Source: Circinella minor (taxonomy: Eukaryota > Mucoromycota > Mucoromycetes > Mucorales > Lichtheimiaceae). From it: a DNA stretch of 64,000 bases. The translations under genes and the position numbers were made by a program. Numbering within the stretch: the first letter of the stretch is position 1; every line of letters starts with the position of its first letter. The notes below the pieces were generated by a model, which saw only the letters and a program-made list of their open reading frames with translations, was not told the DNA's origin and did no database searches. The DNA lies in NCBI GenBank assembly GCA_016758965.1, contig JAEPRB010000042.1, positions 124,001-188,000 of the forward strand, in the 5' to 3' direction. This document shows, in pieces, positions 27,441 to 39,900 of the stretch.

Positions 27441-29783
27441 GATGCAGTTAAAAATAAAAAATAAAAAACAATAAAGAATAAGAAAGAAGGAAAGAGTCGT
27501 GCTGTTTTGAGATTAAAATTGAAATAATAATTATTATAAAAAATAGTCATGTGTGCACATATACGAACTCACGTAACAAATATGGTTGCATACCTTACAA
27601 TCTCTCCTTTCCCCCCCCCCCACTTCCATTTCTCTTTTCACTTCGTTCTTATTACTCCTCTTGTATCCCCTTTTTACAACTATACTTGTTGTTATTCCTC
27701 ATTGTTTTATTAATAAGCTTATACACCAAAAGGTTATCATGATGTAGATTGCGGAACGATAATCACAGTGACAGAAAAAAAATGTGAAACATACATGACC
27801 TAATAAAGAATAGAGAGAGCATTTTATCAATTTTTTTCTTTGCTTTTTTACTAAGCTTACTAACATCCGTATCATTCCCTTAAATAACTATACGTGAGAT
27901 TTTGATCAGCATTATAAACAGCAATTATTTCGACGTAAGCCTTATAATAGTTTATCATTACTATCTTATTCTTGTAGATCTATCAGGGTCTTACAATAAT
28001 AGGTACTAGAGAAACAAACCATAAATGAAAAGACTTTATAAGCAAAAGAAAATCTAGGTGTAACATTAGAAAATAGACGATCTGTTGCGATCATGTATAC
28101 AAAGAAGAACAAAAATGAATTAGAACGATACTTATGCTGCGCATAATCATATTGTGTTTTAGTCTAAACTAATAGGAATGCACTGTTCGTACTTTTTTTT
28201 TCTCTTTTGGCAACTTTGGTCATAGAAAGAATGTAATTTTACCAACTACTACTATTATACTACTATTATTACTTTATATTATTCACTTGAACTTTAAGAT
28301 ATAGAACACTTATTTCTATTAAAATATATATATTGGGTCATCTCTAGTATTAGTATTTGAAATTTTCTGTTTGCTACAGAATGTAGAAATAAAAAAACAT
28401 GGCTATCAAAACGCACTATAATTGCAGAGCTGATACATCCTTCACAGAGAAAATTGATATTTCTCCTATCTCATAAATAACACTAGATCCATTGCTATGG
28501 TCTTAGTACTAATAATGTATTGTAGACATAGATTTATTTGTTTTAGTACTAATCAAAATTGATTTTTCTTTATGACAATTACTTTATTAATAACTTTCGT
28601 ATAATTCATTAATTACTTATGTAATTGTGATAAAGTCTACTATACCTGCAGTCGAGCACAATGCCATATTACTACTGTAATATCAGAGTAAAAATTAGCA
28701 CAGTATATTACACATTATAGTTATAATAAATCAAGAAGTAGATAAATATATATACTTGCAAAGAAATACTTAATATGAAAGAAAAAAACGCAGCGCGTGT
28801 TAGCATTGTGCCAGAGTCTTATCTGAAGTCTTGTTATAATGTATATATCTACTACCGATTTTTTTTTACTCTGTACACTACTCTTACAACGTTAAATTTG
28901 TGAGTACGGGCATTAATTATTTCGATATATATAGCAGGATTAAATTTATTAAGACGCTAAAAGTAATATTTAAAACTTGTGTTGCTCGTACTCTAATTTT
29001 ATATTGTTTAAATTGGATATATTCTCACAACTCAATTGATTTCCTTGCATAAAAAATACTGTGATTTGTACTAATATGTCTGTTATAATATAATCAAAGT
29101 TTTTTTTTTTTTTTTTTTTTTACTTTTAAATTATTATCAGGGCCAGTAATTACAACAAGTTTTAGACTGACAACTGATGAAAGTTCATTTTAATTTAAAA
29201 TAACATGATTAATTTAGAGCAATACTCTTAAAGAAATAGCTACTTTATCCAATAAGTTTATGAACATCATACTTGATAATTTTAAATTATAAATTCTATA
29301 ATATTAAGTTATTCAACACTTGTCATTAAATGTATAAATGATAAAGGAAGTACTGTTTTTGGTTTAGTTAAATAAGGTGTTGGCATCAATATATCCCAAT
29401 TCTTGTCATCTCTATTTATATTTTCAAATAATTATATCATCAGTGGTGATCTATATCAATATTTGTGTGTTGACATCTATAGTTTTTTTTGTTTGTAATG
29501 ATTGTATAAATTGATGATAAAAGAGATCATCTTTAAAAATAGAAGACTTTGAGCAGTTGATGAGATGATCTGTCGATACAGTTAGTAAATAATTAATTGC
29601 AAATATTTTCTATATCTTCAAGGTCTTTTCACAATTCAAATATTAATAAGATATATTATCATTATTATTTGTTAATACTTTTAAATGATTAACATTATAT
29701 TGCTTAATTATAATTCTTCTCTTTTACTCCTGTATCATGGTCTCTGATTATATTTGCCACTACTAAATATTATATTCAAGTAT
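27441..29783. other. Intergenic, AT-rich
   Basis: No gene, RNA or clear repeat recognised apart from a 23-base T run at 29100-29122. The part next to 27440 should contain the promoter of the PHD-finger gene. Confidence 0.45.
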
Positions 29784-30796
29784 ATTGCAATTAGGGATCC
29801 GTGTAAGAGCCTAAGAACCGGAACCGAACCGGAACCGAACCGATAAAAGTCGAGACGATTCTTTGGAAGGAACCGACCGGAACCAACATTATAATTTAAT
29901 GAGATTTTAACCGTATGTTGGAAAAAAACGTTTATTACGAAAATAAAATATAAAGATTGAGAATGTAGACCTATTTTTTTGTATGTTTAAGCATAAGCTA
30001 TTAAAAAACAAAAACATATGCGTTCTCTTGAACATGTATTAGAAAAAAAAATACTAATAATAAGATAAATGATAAAATTCGTAAAAAAGAAATAGGAAAT
30101 CCCAAAATGGTTACTCAGTAACTAATTTTTCTTCTTCTTTTGCATATGGCCTTTATTTTCTTTTCAACAATTACTTTTATGGATCCAGCAATAGCAATGC
30201 TCTAACTTCCATTAATACGGCCATTAACTTTTTAAAAAAATTGCTTTTACAGACGTAACAACAATAACACGACGGCCGTTTTTTTTATTTATGAATTTAA
30301 CAGCAGCACTTTTCTTTCTTCCATTTAACACGGCTGTTATTTACTTATTTCTTTCGACTGATTACTTTATAGATGCAACAACACTAATCTTCAAACTCCC
30401 ATTCAATACAGCTACACTAAATTCAAAAAAAAAAAAAAAAAAAAAAAAAAAACTTTTCGATTGTATCAACCAAAAATATTTAATAATGTCTGTTGCTGTT
30501 TTTGCTTTAATAGAGCTATATACTAATGCTTTAACAGAAAATTATCAGCTCCATTCTCCATTTAGAAAAAGTAACTAGCTTGTTTGTTGATAATAAACGA
30601 AATTCAGTTAAAAAAAGATATTTTGTTTTTTTTTTATTGTACTTGTTAGGTACATATAAAAACTTTTAGTGATGTATCTTAATATTTCTGCTTTTTTCAA
30701 AAATTGGTTCCTTAGTTTTCTCAATTCTTTCTAGTTCAATTCAATTCTCTTAAGGAACTAAATCAAATCAAACATAATAAGGATCCCTATTGCAAT
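29784..30796. mobile_element. Non-autonomous hAT-like element with 8-bp target duplication
   Basis: The element occupies 29792-30788 (997 bp). It starts TAGGGATCC and ends GGATCCCT, giving short terminal inverted repeats, and is flanked on both sides by ATTGCAAT (29784-29791 and 30789-30796), an 8-bp duplication as made by hAT transposases. Just inside the left end are repeats of GGAACCGAACC, and the right end has related GGTTCC words; such sub-terminal repeats are common in hAT elements. The inside has no transposase, but holds a 28-base A run and about three degenerate copies of a unit built on CTTCCATTNAACACGGC (30200-30430). It must rely on a transposase encoded elsewhere. Confidence 0.75.
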
Positions 30797-31516
30797 ATAT
30801 ATTTTATATTCTTCTAATTATTTTGCTTAACAATCTATCTATTTTATCTTATTTTTTATAAAAGAAGGTTACATTATCTTGAAGTAGAATAATAGATTAA
30901 TAATTACTGATCTTAGTTTGCTTGATGACACTCCTCTCATAGCTAAACTTATATTTTAATTACAAGCTGTATCTCTTAGATTTGACTAATATACAAAGTA
31001 TAATAAGCATGTATATACTTTGTACTTATAATTTATAGAAAATATAATTTTATTATTATATTATATATATTTATCTATTAACACTTACTCTCATTTTAAA
31101 AGTAATAAGCTAATCTATCAAAAGATGTATAGAGATAGATAGATAGCTGGTACACACCTAAAGGTCCAAATGTTCAAAGTTGGTATTTGTTGGTTACTTC
31201 AAGCAATAATATTATTGGCTAAAGCTTACGGATTTGTTATTTTTTGTTAGTTGGGGGTAGGATTTCAACAGGGAACCGAGTGAACTGGGGGGGTCATTGA
31301 AGATTTGGTTGATTTTCAAAAATCTCGTGAACTAAAAAGAAAGAGGGGGGAGGAGATGTATAGAAAAAAAATAATGATGAGGGAGTCTTTTTATGACCTT
31401 ATTTTTGCTGTTATTGCTGTTGAGGAGGAGAAATATAAAATACGTAATGAAGAAAGTGTCAAATACACACACACACACACACACACAAAAGAACGAATTA
31501 ATAACAGTTTCCTTGC
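30797..31516. other. Intergenic
   Basis: No gene seen. It contains a short (CA)n tract at about 31467-31488. The end next to 31517 is the 3' side of the minus-strand Gln/Met-rich gene. Confidence 0.4.
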
Positions 31517-32546
31517 CTAGAGATCTTTTACAGAACTAAAGTAATTTCGTTCTGGAAGAAATCGTCTTCCATACAAGTCGGGATCATATATAGACATTGG
31601 ACCCATACCCGGGGTATACATACCAGCACCATATCCTGGCATTTGTTGAGCATATGCTCCATAAGGATCGTATTGGTTGGCAGCGGCACCAAAATAGTCA
31701 TAGGAGCCTGGCATCATTTCTCCTCCACTCATAAACGGTTGTTGTTGTTGTTGTTGTTCTTGCATCATCATCGGATTCATAAATCCTCCAACACCTGGCA
31801 TCATTCCAGCACCCGGTGTTTGTGGATACATTGGATTCATTCCCATCATTTGTTGCTGCTGCTGTTGTTGTTGCATCATAGCCATTGTCGTCAGATCCAT
31901 CATCCCTGGTTGGCCCATCATTCCTCCTTGGCCCATCATCCCCGGTTGTCCCATCATACCTGTTTGGCCCATCATCATATTAGGTTGCTGCATTGCCATA
32001 GCTTGTTGCATTGCCATTTGTTGTTGTTGCTGCTGTTGTTGCTGTTGTTGCTGTTGTTGCATCATTATCATCATTTGCTGCTGCTGTTGTTGTATCATGC
32101 ATGGTCATACTACTTGGATCCATTATACCACCAGCAACAGGAGGTTGTCCCATCATAGCTGCATAACGGCTGTATTGATATGGATCATAACCTTGTGCTC
32201 GCGCTGCTGCTTCTCTTACTTTACGTCTTAATGTATCAAAAATACCTCCACCACTACCATAAGCAGCTTGTTGTGGTTGCTCCATACTCGCCTGTGCTGC
32301 TGCCGCAGCTCCAGCTACGCCAGCAGGTTGTTGCTGTTGTTGAGGGGCAGTTGCAGCAGCTGCAGCTTGTTGTTGAACTTGAGCTTGTTGATATTGCTGT
32401 TGAGATGAAGAGGGTGGTACTTGTTGACTTTGAGACATATCAGGTTGAGATGGTTGCTGTTGTTGTACAGGTTGTTGCTGATAACAGTTGTTATTATAAT
32501 ATGGATCTTCAGAAAAAGAGCGATGCTGACGAAGGCGTCCAAACAT
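31517..32546 (-). CDS. Gln/Met-rich prion-like protein, one apparent frameshift
   Basis: The start MFGRLRQHRSFSEDPYY is at 32546 and the C-terminus ends RNYFSSVKDL at 31517. The first 150 residues are Gln/Ala-rich around a more ordered core (GGIFDTLRRKVREAAARAQGYDPYQYSRY). After DPSSMTM the frame must skip one base (C at 32099) to continue as MIQQQQQQMM, followed by Gln runs and repeats of GMMGQPGMMGQ. The last 70 residues are Tyr/Gly/Pro-rich (YDPYGAYAQQMPGYGAGMY). Corrected length is about 342 residues. No enzyme domain is seen. The composition is that of a prion-like, phase-separating protein. No GT-AG intron explains the shift. It may be an assembly indel inside the repeats, a real lesion, or two overlapping frames. 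Confidence 0.65.
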
Positions 32547-33541
32547 TCAAAGAGAAAAGAGAAAAGAAGAGAGAAAAGAAGCGAAAAAAAAAGGTGGAAA
32601 GTGGAAAGAAGTAAAAATAAACAAAAAAGGAACGTGTGAGAGAGAAGCGAATTTTACACATTTGCAACTCGACGTTAAAACTAGCACAATAACAAAAAAA
32701 AACTCACCTTTTCAACTCGTGAAAAAGTAAACAATACCCGATTTGGGTAATGGAGAAAGTAAGTTTATGTTTCAAGTGTGGTACACCCTCCCTCACCCTC
32801 ACCTGGACCAGTGTGTTCCGAAATGTTGTGTACAACGTTTTGACCCATGATCACGATTGAAATACTCTATAATATAAAAAAAAGGATCGACATCCCTTAT
32901 AATTATTATTATCATTTTTATCCACAGCACTAAAGTGCTTTCTTTTTTTTAAACATATTTATTTGTATTATTATTAAACTTTTTTTTTTGTTATTTTTGT
33001 CGTCTATAAATTTTTTTTTTGACAGGTGTCACTAAATTTTGTATATCTCTATATTGTTTTTTGTCCATCCATTTTTGTTAATAAATAAGTACATACGTAT
33101 AAATAATTTCATCATTGTTAACCATATACATATACATACTCTATACATTTATTACGTCATTTGTTAATTTCTTCGCAAGACGATGAGCGTACATCCACTG
33201 ATCTTATATATGATTCAATATTATTATCATTAAAAAAGTTAAGTTTAAACATGATCTATCTCTCATCAATGTAAAAAAGAAAAAATAAGGATCAGTAATC
33301 TTATATATATATCTGCTCTTCTATAAACAAACTAAAAAAAGTAATCCATAGTTACCAACTTTTACCTAGGAACAAACTTTCACGTATTACCTTTAATGGA
33401 TGTATTTGATACAAATGTTTTTGTTTTCGCTGCTTCGGTTAATTTATATTACAGTACAAAAATCCCGTTTTAAACCTGTTGTTGAAGTATTTTCTCTAGT
33501 TTTAATTATTATCTATTTTTAATAACATTCAAAGTTAAAAA

Positions 33542-33572
<31 letters not shown>

Positions 33573-34137
33573 GAGAAAAACAGGATTACAATATAACATA
33601 TGCTTCTTTATTCTCTAATTTAATTTTAAATTTTAAGCTTTTTTTTTTCGATTGAGAAAAAGAAATACGGCGTAAATTGAAATACATAAGATAAATTAAA
33701 AAAAACCAGTTATTGTAATTTGAATATTTGAATATCTGTCTTTTGTATTGTTATTTGTTACAATATTTGTAATAATAATGAGGAGAACAATATGAGAGAA
33801 GATAGAATAAAGATGATGGTACTAGAAATAAATGACAAAAAGAAAAAAAAATATAATAAGGAAAATGGAATGAAAGGATTATATAATAAAAAAACGTCAA
33901 TATGAAAAACAAAATGAAACGAGATGCAATAATGATAATGAATACGTAATTAAAAAAAAGAGTATGTCTGAATAACAAGAGAGAAGAAATAATTAGATAT
34001 AATTATGATATGTGTGTGATCATGGGTAAAATAACAAGAAGGAGAAAAATGGACAGGACATAATGATAATCAATATTACTAAAAATTTATTTTTTCTTGC
34101 TTTTCTTCATACCGAACGAATTTGAAGAGGATGTTGA
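32547..34137. other. Intergenic, homopolymer-rich
   Basis: No gene seen. A T run of 29 bases lies at 33544-33572. The part next to 32546 should carry the promoter and leader of the Gln/Met-rich gene. Confidence 0.4.
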
Positions 34138-36075
34138 TTATGACGAGTTGCTCTTACTTGGTATAAAGGAGGGAGGAAGGATGCTTGTTTCACCGTGAGC
34201 AGAAGGACGTACCCTGGTATTGCAACATAACTCATACATATCATTAATCAAGGTTCTACCGTGTACAGCTAGTTCCAGAACTGAAAGCATTTTCAATACA
34301 TAGTCGTCATTTGTCATAGGATATATAAGTTCCTCGGATATTCTGACACGAACAACGTTTCCTTTGAAGCAATCAAGATCAATCAATTTAATGCCAGTTC
34401 CTAATGATATACTTGATTAGTTAATAAGCTAATATTTTCAACAATCCTTGCATAATAATAGTTGTTATTGTTAAATTATTATTGTGTATATATACCATTT
34501 ATATTGTATCCTAAGACATGTGCATCTCGCAATAATGATGGACGATGATTGATGATCTCTGTAAGCATGTCTTTTAGAACTAATGGAAGTTTTAACATGG
34601 AATCTTGGAATTCCTTTGTATTATCTCGTCTTGCCCCGATTTCTAATCCACCAAGTTCTATATCACTGCCGATGTAGATCGTATCAATCCGCCTTCCGAT
34701 CTTTTCTCGCTCAATCTCCAGACTAGATGACAGTTTACGCTTTTTATTTAAAAGATTTGCATGAGAATTAGAAGTTTTCTCTTTTCTTTAAAATAAAAAA
34801 AAAATAAAAATAATTGTTAATGTTGTTACTTAGTTTTTGCCCAGCTACATATAAAATTATGTACTTACCGTAATGCTTGAATGTTTGAGTTATGAAATAT
34901 GGTATTAACAGGAAACCAAAGGTAATACAATGAATCACTTTCTAAAAATCTTTGGATGGGTGTGGAAGAGCCAGGAATAAAGAATTTGGAAGTTTGCATC
35001 AATGCCTGAGATAGCCATGCTAGGAGAGGATCGTTTATTGGATGATGTTTAATTTGGTGTCCATAGTCATAGGCTTCTAGCACTCCTTTCTAACATTAGT
35101 TATGGCCATGAGAATAATTAGTTAGTAATCACTAAAGGTATTTCATCTTTATCTTTCGGCAACATTTAACATAACTTTACCAATTTTTCAACTTCGTTAA
35201 ATTTTGATACCAGCCCAACAGGGATGGGACGAAGTACAGGCTTGCCAGAATTTCTCAATTCTTCCAGTTCTTCCTTGTTAAAGTAATCTTCCCAATTTGG
35301 ATTACAAGTATCTAAAATGAAAGAGAGTGCAGGGCTGCAGAACAATTTGATCAATAACCCAGTTTCTCCTTTGTCTCTTCCAATCACCAATACTTACTGC
35401 ACGTATGTGAGGGTAGATACAAATTCTTTCATTTTGCTTTCAACTGTCCATGGTTCTTTGTCTTCAAGTGCAGCACGTCATCTAGTCGCATCCAAATACC
35501 AACAAGACTCTGGATTTAATTCTTCATATAACTTCACGATCCTTTCTCGGTCACCAACTTCTAACGGTGTTTTTAATGTTGGACGTGATGAGGATTGTAA
35601 AGAAGAAGAAGAAGGTGTTGATATCTCCGAACTCGGACTTAGTCTTGAAGTTGATTCAGCTGGTGAGGTGTTGTCTTGACTTTTAGGCTTGTTTTTAAAA
35701 CGTCTCCAGCTTGGTTTGACAGAATCCTAACCATATCATGAAAATCGCGTTAGTGTATTTTACTCACGGGAAGTTAGTTTATTATTAGCCTTTCGCAATT
35801 ACCATCTGTAGTCCAAGTTCATAAGCACAATCTTGAATGTTTTTGATCCATAATGCTTTATAATCCATCGTCAATTCAGAAGCAGGAGAGTTTTGAGAGA
35901 TTTCTGTTGCCATGGCATCTATGACAGATTGAAAGGTGATTTTTTCTTTCTCTTTCATACCACTCAAAAAAGAACGGATTGCTGGTATATTATTAGTTCT
36001 TATATTTTATATATTCCATTGAAGAAACTGCATTATATTACCTTTAATCCTTTTATCAATAGAAGTTTCAGTCAT
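34138..36075 (-). pseudogene. Lineage-expanded nuclease-like protein with in-frame TGA
   Basis: Seven exons fit in perfect phase: 36075-36042, 35981-35803, 35726-35398, 35334-35181, 35089-34869, 34785-34496 and 34400-34138, for 489 codons plus stop. The only defect is TGA at 35480-35478 (codon 154, context LDATR-stop-RAALEDKEPW), where TGG or CGA would be expected. The pattern HPALSFILDTCNPNWEDYF, then REKIGRRIDTIYI, LGGLEIGARRDNTKEFQDSMLKL and VLKDML resembles a family with many copies in Mucorales genomes. Its core looks like a PD-(D/E)XK-type fold, with Asp in RRIDTIY and Glu in LEIG. The function is unknown. The intact splice sites suggest that the nonsense change is very recent, or that the TGA is an assembly error. 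Confidence 0.6.
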
Positions 36076-36936
36076 AATTGGCACTGGATTTCCTACACAA
36101 AAAGTTGACTAGGTAACAAGAAAAATAAACGCTGGATGATAAATATCAGTTCCGCCAGTTGACTTAAATCTCACTGTTAATTTTTGACTATAAACAATAA
36201 TGCATAATGCGTAACAAAAATTTCACTGAAGTATATAAAGAATATAGTGAACACCAGGAATTAAAAGAACTTAGTAATTCATGACCAAATAACATGTCAC
36301 TAAATATGTAAAGAATTAATTAGAGATCTATGTTAATATTTAGATAATATATATACATGTAAAGGTTTGAACTAGTAGATGTGAACCTTTTTTATTTTTT
36401 TACACGTGAGTAACAGGCCTTGTTTCGTTTGGATAAGAGCCATAATAAGCCACTTGGAGCCCATTGATTAAAAGCTTAGGAGCACTATAACTAGAGCAAT
36501 CAGGATCAGATCTTTCTTAAGTAATATCCAATTCGAAATAATATGCTTTCTTATTATTAGGTTGACGGTTGCAAGTGAATAGTGATCCAGTGTTAGTACA
36601 TCATCAACAATTGTTCGTTTAGTCCGAAGGACTGGACGAACCTGAACTGATAGAGTGCTGTCTTCAGAGAAAGGAAAAACCGCTTGAACCAAGGAGCGTA
36701 ACTAAAGTAGTTGTGATCTGACAGGGGCTCGGGTAATATAAGTGGGGCCAAAAAAAAAAAAACAAAAATGGCCCGAAGCGAAGCTGAGGGTTATTTTTTT
36801 TTCAATCCAGATTGTAAATGATGAGTAGAGTAAAAGGAGTATTAATTTAAGTAATGATATAAAATATTTTGAAGAAAATTAAAAGATAAAGATTAATAGC
36901 TAGGAAAAGAGTATGGCTTATATAGTAACGTAATAT
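36076..36936. other. Gap between two minus-strand genes, possible exon fragment
   Basis: The only hint of coding is a minus-strand stretch at about 36560-36692 (LSVQVRPVLRTKRTIVDDVL), which may be a broken exon of a neighbouring family. It has no clear partner exons. Confidence 0.3.
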
Positions 36937-39900
36937 CTAGTTATTTCTGTTCCATTGGGGACACTTTTGTTTTCCTGTTTTGCCCTTACACGTTACACTT
37001 CTACAGATCGTGCAAGATTTAGCTTTTCGTAAAGGTGGAAGGTCTGCTGTAGTGAATACTGTTGGGTGAGAAAGAAGGTTAGGGGATTGTGTATTATTCT
37101 GTTCAACGTTGTTAGATAATGGCGAGGAAGAAGAAGAAGATGATGATGACGATGCATCATTGCTTTGCTGATAATTATCATTATTTCTAATACATATATG
37201 ATTTCTTTGTATAGCCACTGGTAGAATTATAGGTGTATGCTTTTGTATAGTGGGTGTAGAATATGTAGATGTAATTTTTTGAGGTCTTGTAATATCATTG
37301 CTATCTAAACGAGGTATTTTCAGCGCTGCAGGTGATTTTGCATCTGGGATGTGACGCTTTCGAGTTGATGAACAAAGATCTTTCTGCAGTGATTCAAGCG
37401 GCTCTTTATAATTTTGCTTTGTTTTACTAATATTTTGGAAGTCTTTCCAGACGTTATAGTAGCTTCGCAGATGCTCCGGTGTTTTGTAAAAGAAGTTTTT
37501 GCCATCGACAATTGTGGACCAAATCTTTGCAAATACTTCAAAATCAGGGATTCTATGATTAATATAACTCTCACTAAATTTTGTCTTAAGTATATTGTCA
37601 AATTTGTCACGCTCGGCCTGTGTCTGCACTGGCAAAATTGGATAGACAACTCCTTGGCGTCTTGCAATAAATTTATGTTGAGCACCAGCAATTTGTAATG
37701 TTGAGCCACATAAAATAACCAAAGTTGCCAAATCTGAAGAAGATGTATACTGCTTTACAGAACTGTTGGATGTATGATCGATTTGTTCAATACCATATAA
37801 TTCTAACACAGAGCTAGGAAGTTGCCCAATACCGAAACTTTCATCAGATGGTGCAAGTTGAGAAGCATATCTATGAACCCCAACTTCATTGTAAGTATAC
37901 GCTAGTCCAAGTTTTTCACGCATGTCGTTGATATGTTGTGTGAGCCAGGGCTCATAATGACCTTTGTGAACTCGACCATATCGGTTAATTGTTCCAACCT
38001 AAAAAATATAATACAATTATTAAGCATGCGTTTATATGACTTAACTCTTCTTTATTGTTTATATATTATAGCACCTACATCAATGTTATGCCGTAATCGA
38101 TAGTCTGCGAGTACTGCATCCGTTAACTCAGGACTAGCTCCAAATGAACCGAATTTTCTTATTATATTCTGATGTATGCCCCCTTCTAATGAATTGGTTC
38201 CTCTACAACAACGATACAATGGCAATCCATCCCTATCCTTTCTCATGTGGAAGTAAAATGAAAATCCTGGAGGATCTGAAACCTGTCCTTCATGAATCGA
38301 TTTGAGAATGTTCTTTGATTGTTTCCATGCTTCATTGTCAAATAATGAACGCCCAGTTCGTGCACATTTTAGAGGACCGTATATTTCAAAAAGCTGTTTT
38401 ACTTTAGGATAAAGTTTTTCAGGAGGAGGAATGGTTCCTAAAAAAACGTATTCTTACTGTTACAATTTCCATTGATGAGTCCAATTATGTTTCTTTTACT
38501 TACGTTTTACTCTACGAAATAGCCAACGCGGATTCTTGATCAACTTTTCATTCCAAGTGGTTCCTTGCTTTAGCAAGACCGCTTCTACTTTTTTTTTATC
38601 ATCCTCGTCAACAACGAAGAGCGCATCCCGTAATCTACGTGAAAAATCATTAGCAAGTCCATGTCTACGCGGTACCTTGATTTGGTCCATAAGATGGAAA
38701 ACGTCTTTAATAATTCTTGACCTTATTGGTTCAGCATGCTCATATTGAGAAGGAAGGGAAGAAAACTCTGTACGTCCATATTCGCTGCTTTTAACTTCCA
38801 CTTCTGATAATTCTACACGTTGCTGTATTTGTGCTTGATCATTATAAAGTATATCATCGACTACATCGTTATAACTATCGTTGCGCTCTTCAATATTCTG
38901 TTCATCTTTATGAAGTAAAAATAAAAATAAGTATGTGGCATCAACAATTTGTAATGTTGTTTTTATTTATACCTTCGTCTGTTGTGTTTTCACCTTGTGT
39001 GAATGTGAATTGTTTCACCTCGACCGGGTTCGCTGTTCGAAGATCAGATAGCCTTACTGCAATTTGAAATGGTACTTCACCATATTCAGAAAGAGGTTTC
39101 GATTGTGAATCCATTGCACCTGGTATTACTACCTGTTTTACAGTAATAATCACTTGTGATGCTGTTACTTTCTTTCCATTACATTTATCTTGTTGGCAAC
39201 TAACTTCACCATATGCTGCAGCTTCAGTCATATGACCTGGGCTGTATGAAATACTTGTTCCTAGTATACATATAAATATTAACGTTATAAAATACATCAT
39301 ACTTATATTGAAAAGACGTAATTGTTATATATTAATATATACCTTCATTCACAGGCTTTTTTATCTTCTTTCCTACTACTTGCTTTTGCTTTACATTATT
39401 ATATATTTCCAAACCAGCCCACGCATCAAGGGCAGCATACTCTTTCTGTGCTGTAGATAATCCAAAAATATTGCTCCAATCACTACATCTTACATTATCA
39501 TCTTTTGGAAGAAAACGTTCTAACACCCTAGAACAGATATCCGACAGGCTTATTCGCTGTGTGCTGATGAGTCCTCGTTCTTTGCAGAGTGCTGCAACAT
39601 CGTATGCACCTCTGCAACTCACCGAAAAATCGCGCTCGATTTTTTTAAGGTCTTCTTGTACCTTTCGTCCAACTTTGATAATTTTTGAACTGGAGAGAAC
39701 TTCGCTCAATGATGGTGGTAACTTATGAATCTGCCCAACACAATAAATGTCAACATTTCTGCTAGTAGCAATTTGTATGGTGCCGATTCTTCCAGGTCCA
39801 TATCCTTCAATAACTGGCCATTCACAATCAAAACCTACTACCAATTCTTTTTTCTTATTTGTTCCTTCAACTTCTACTTGATCCAATAGATCCTTAGCAG

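Noticed and set aside
31643..32614. Plus-strand His/Leu-rich open frames opposite the Gln/Met-rich gene
   Set aside because: CAG/CAA repeats read in reverse give Leu and His runs; the minus strand has the better start and end.
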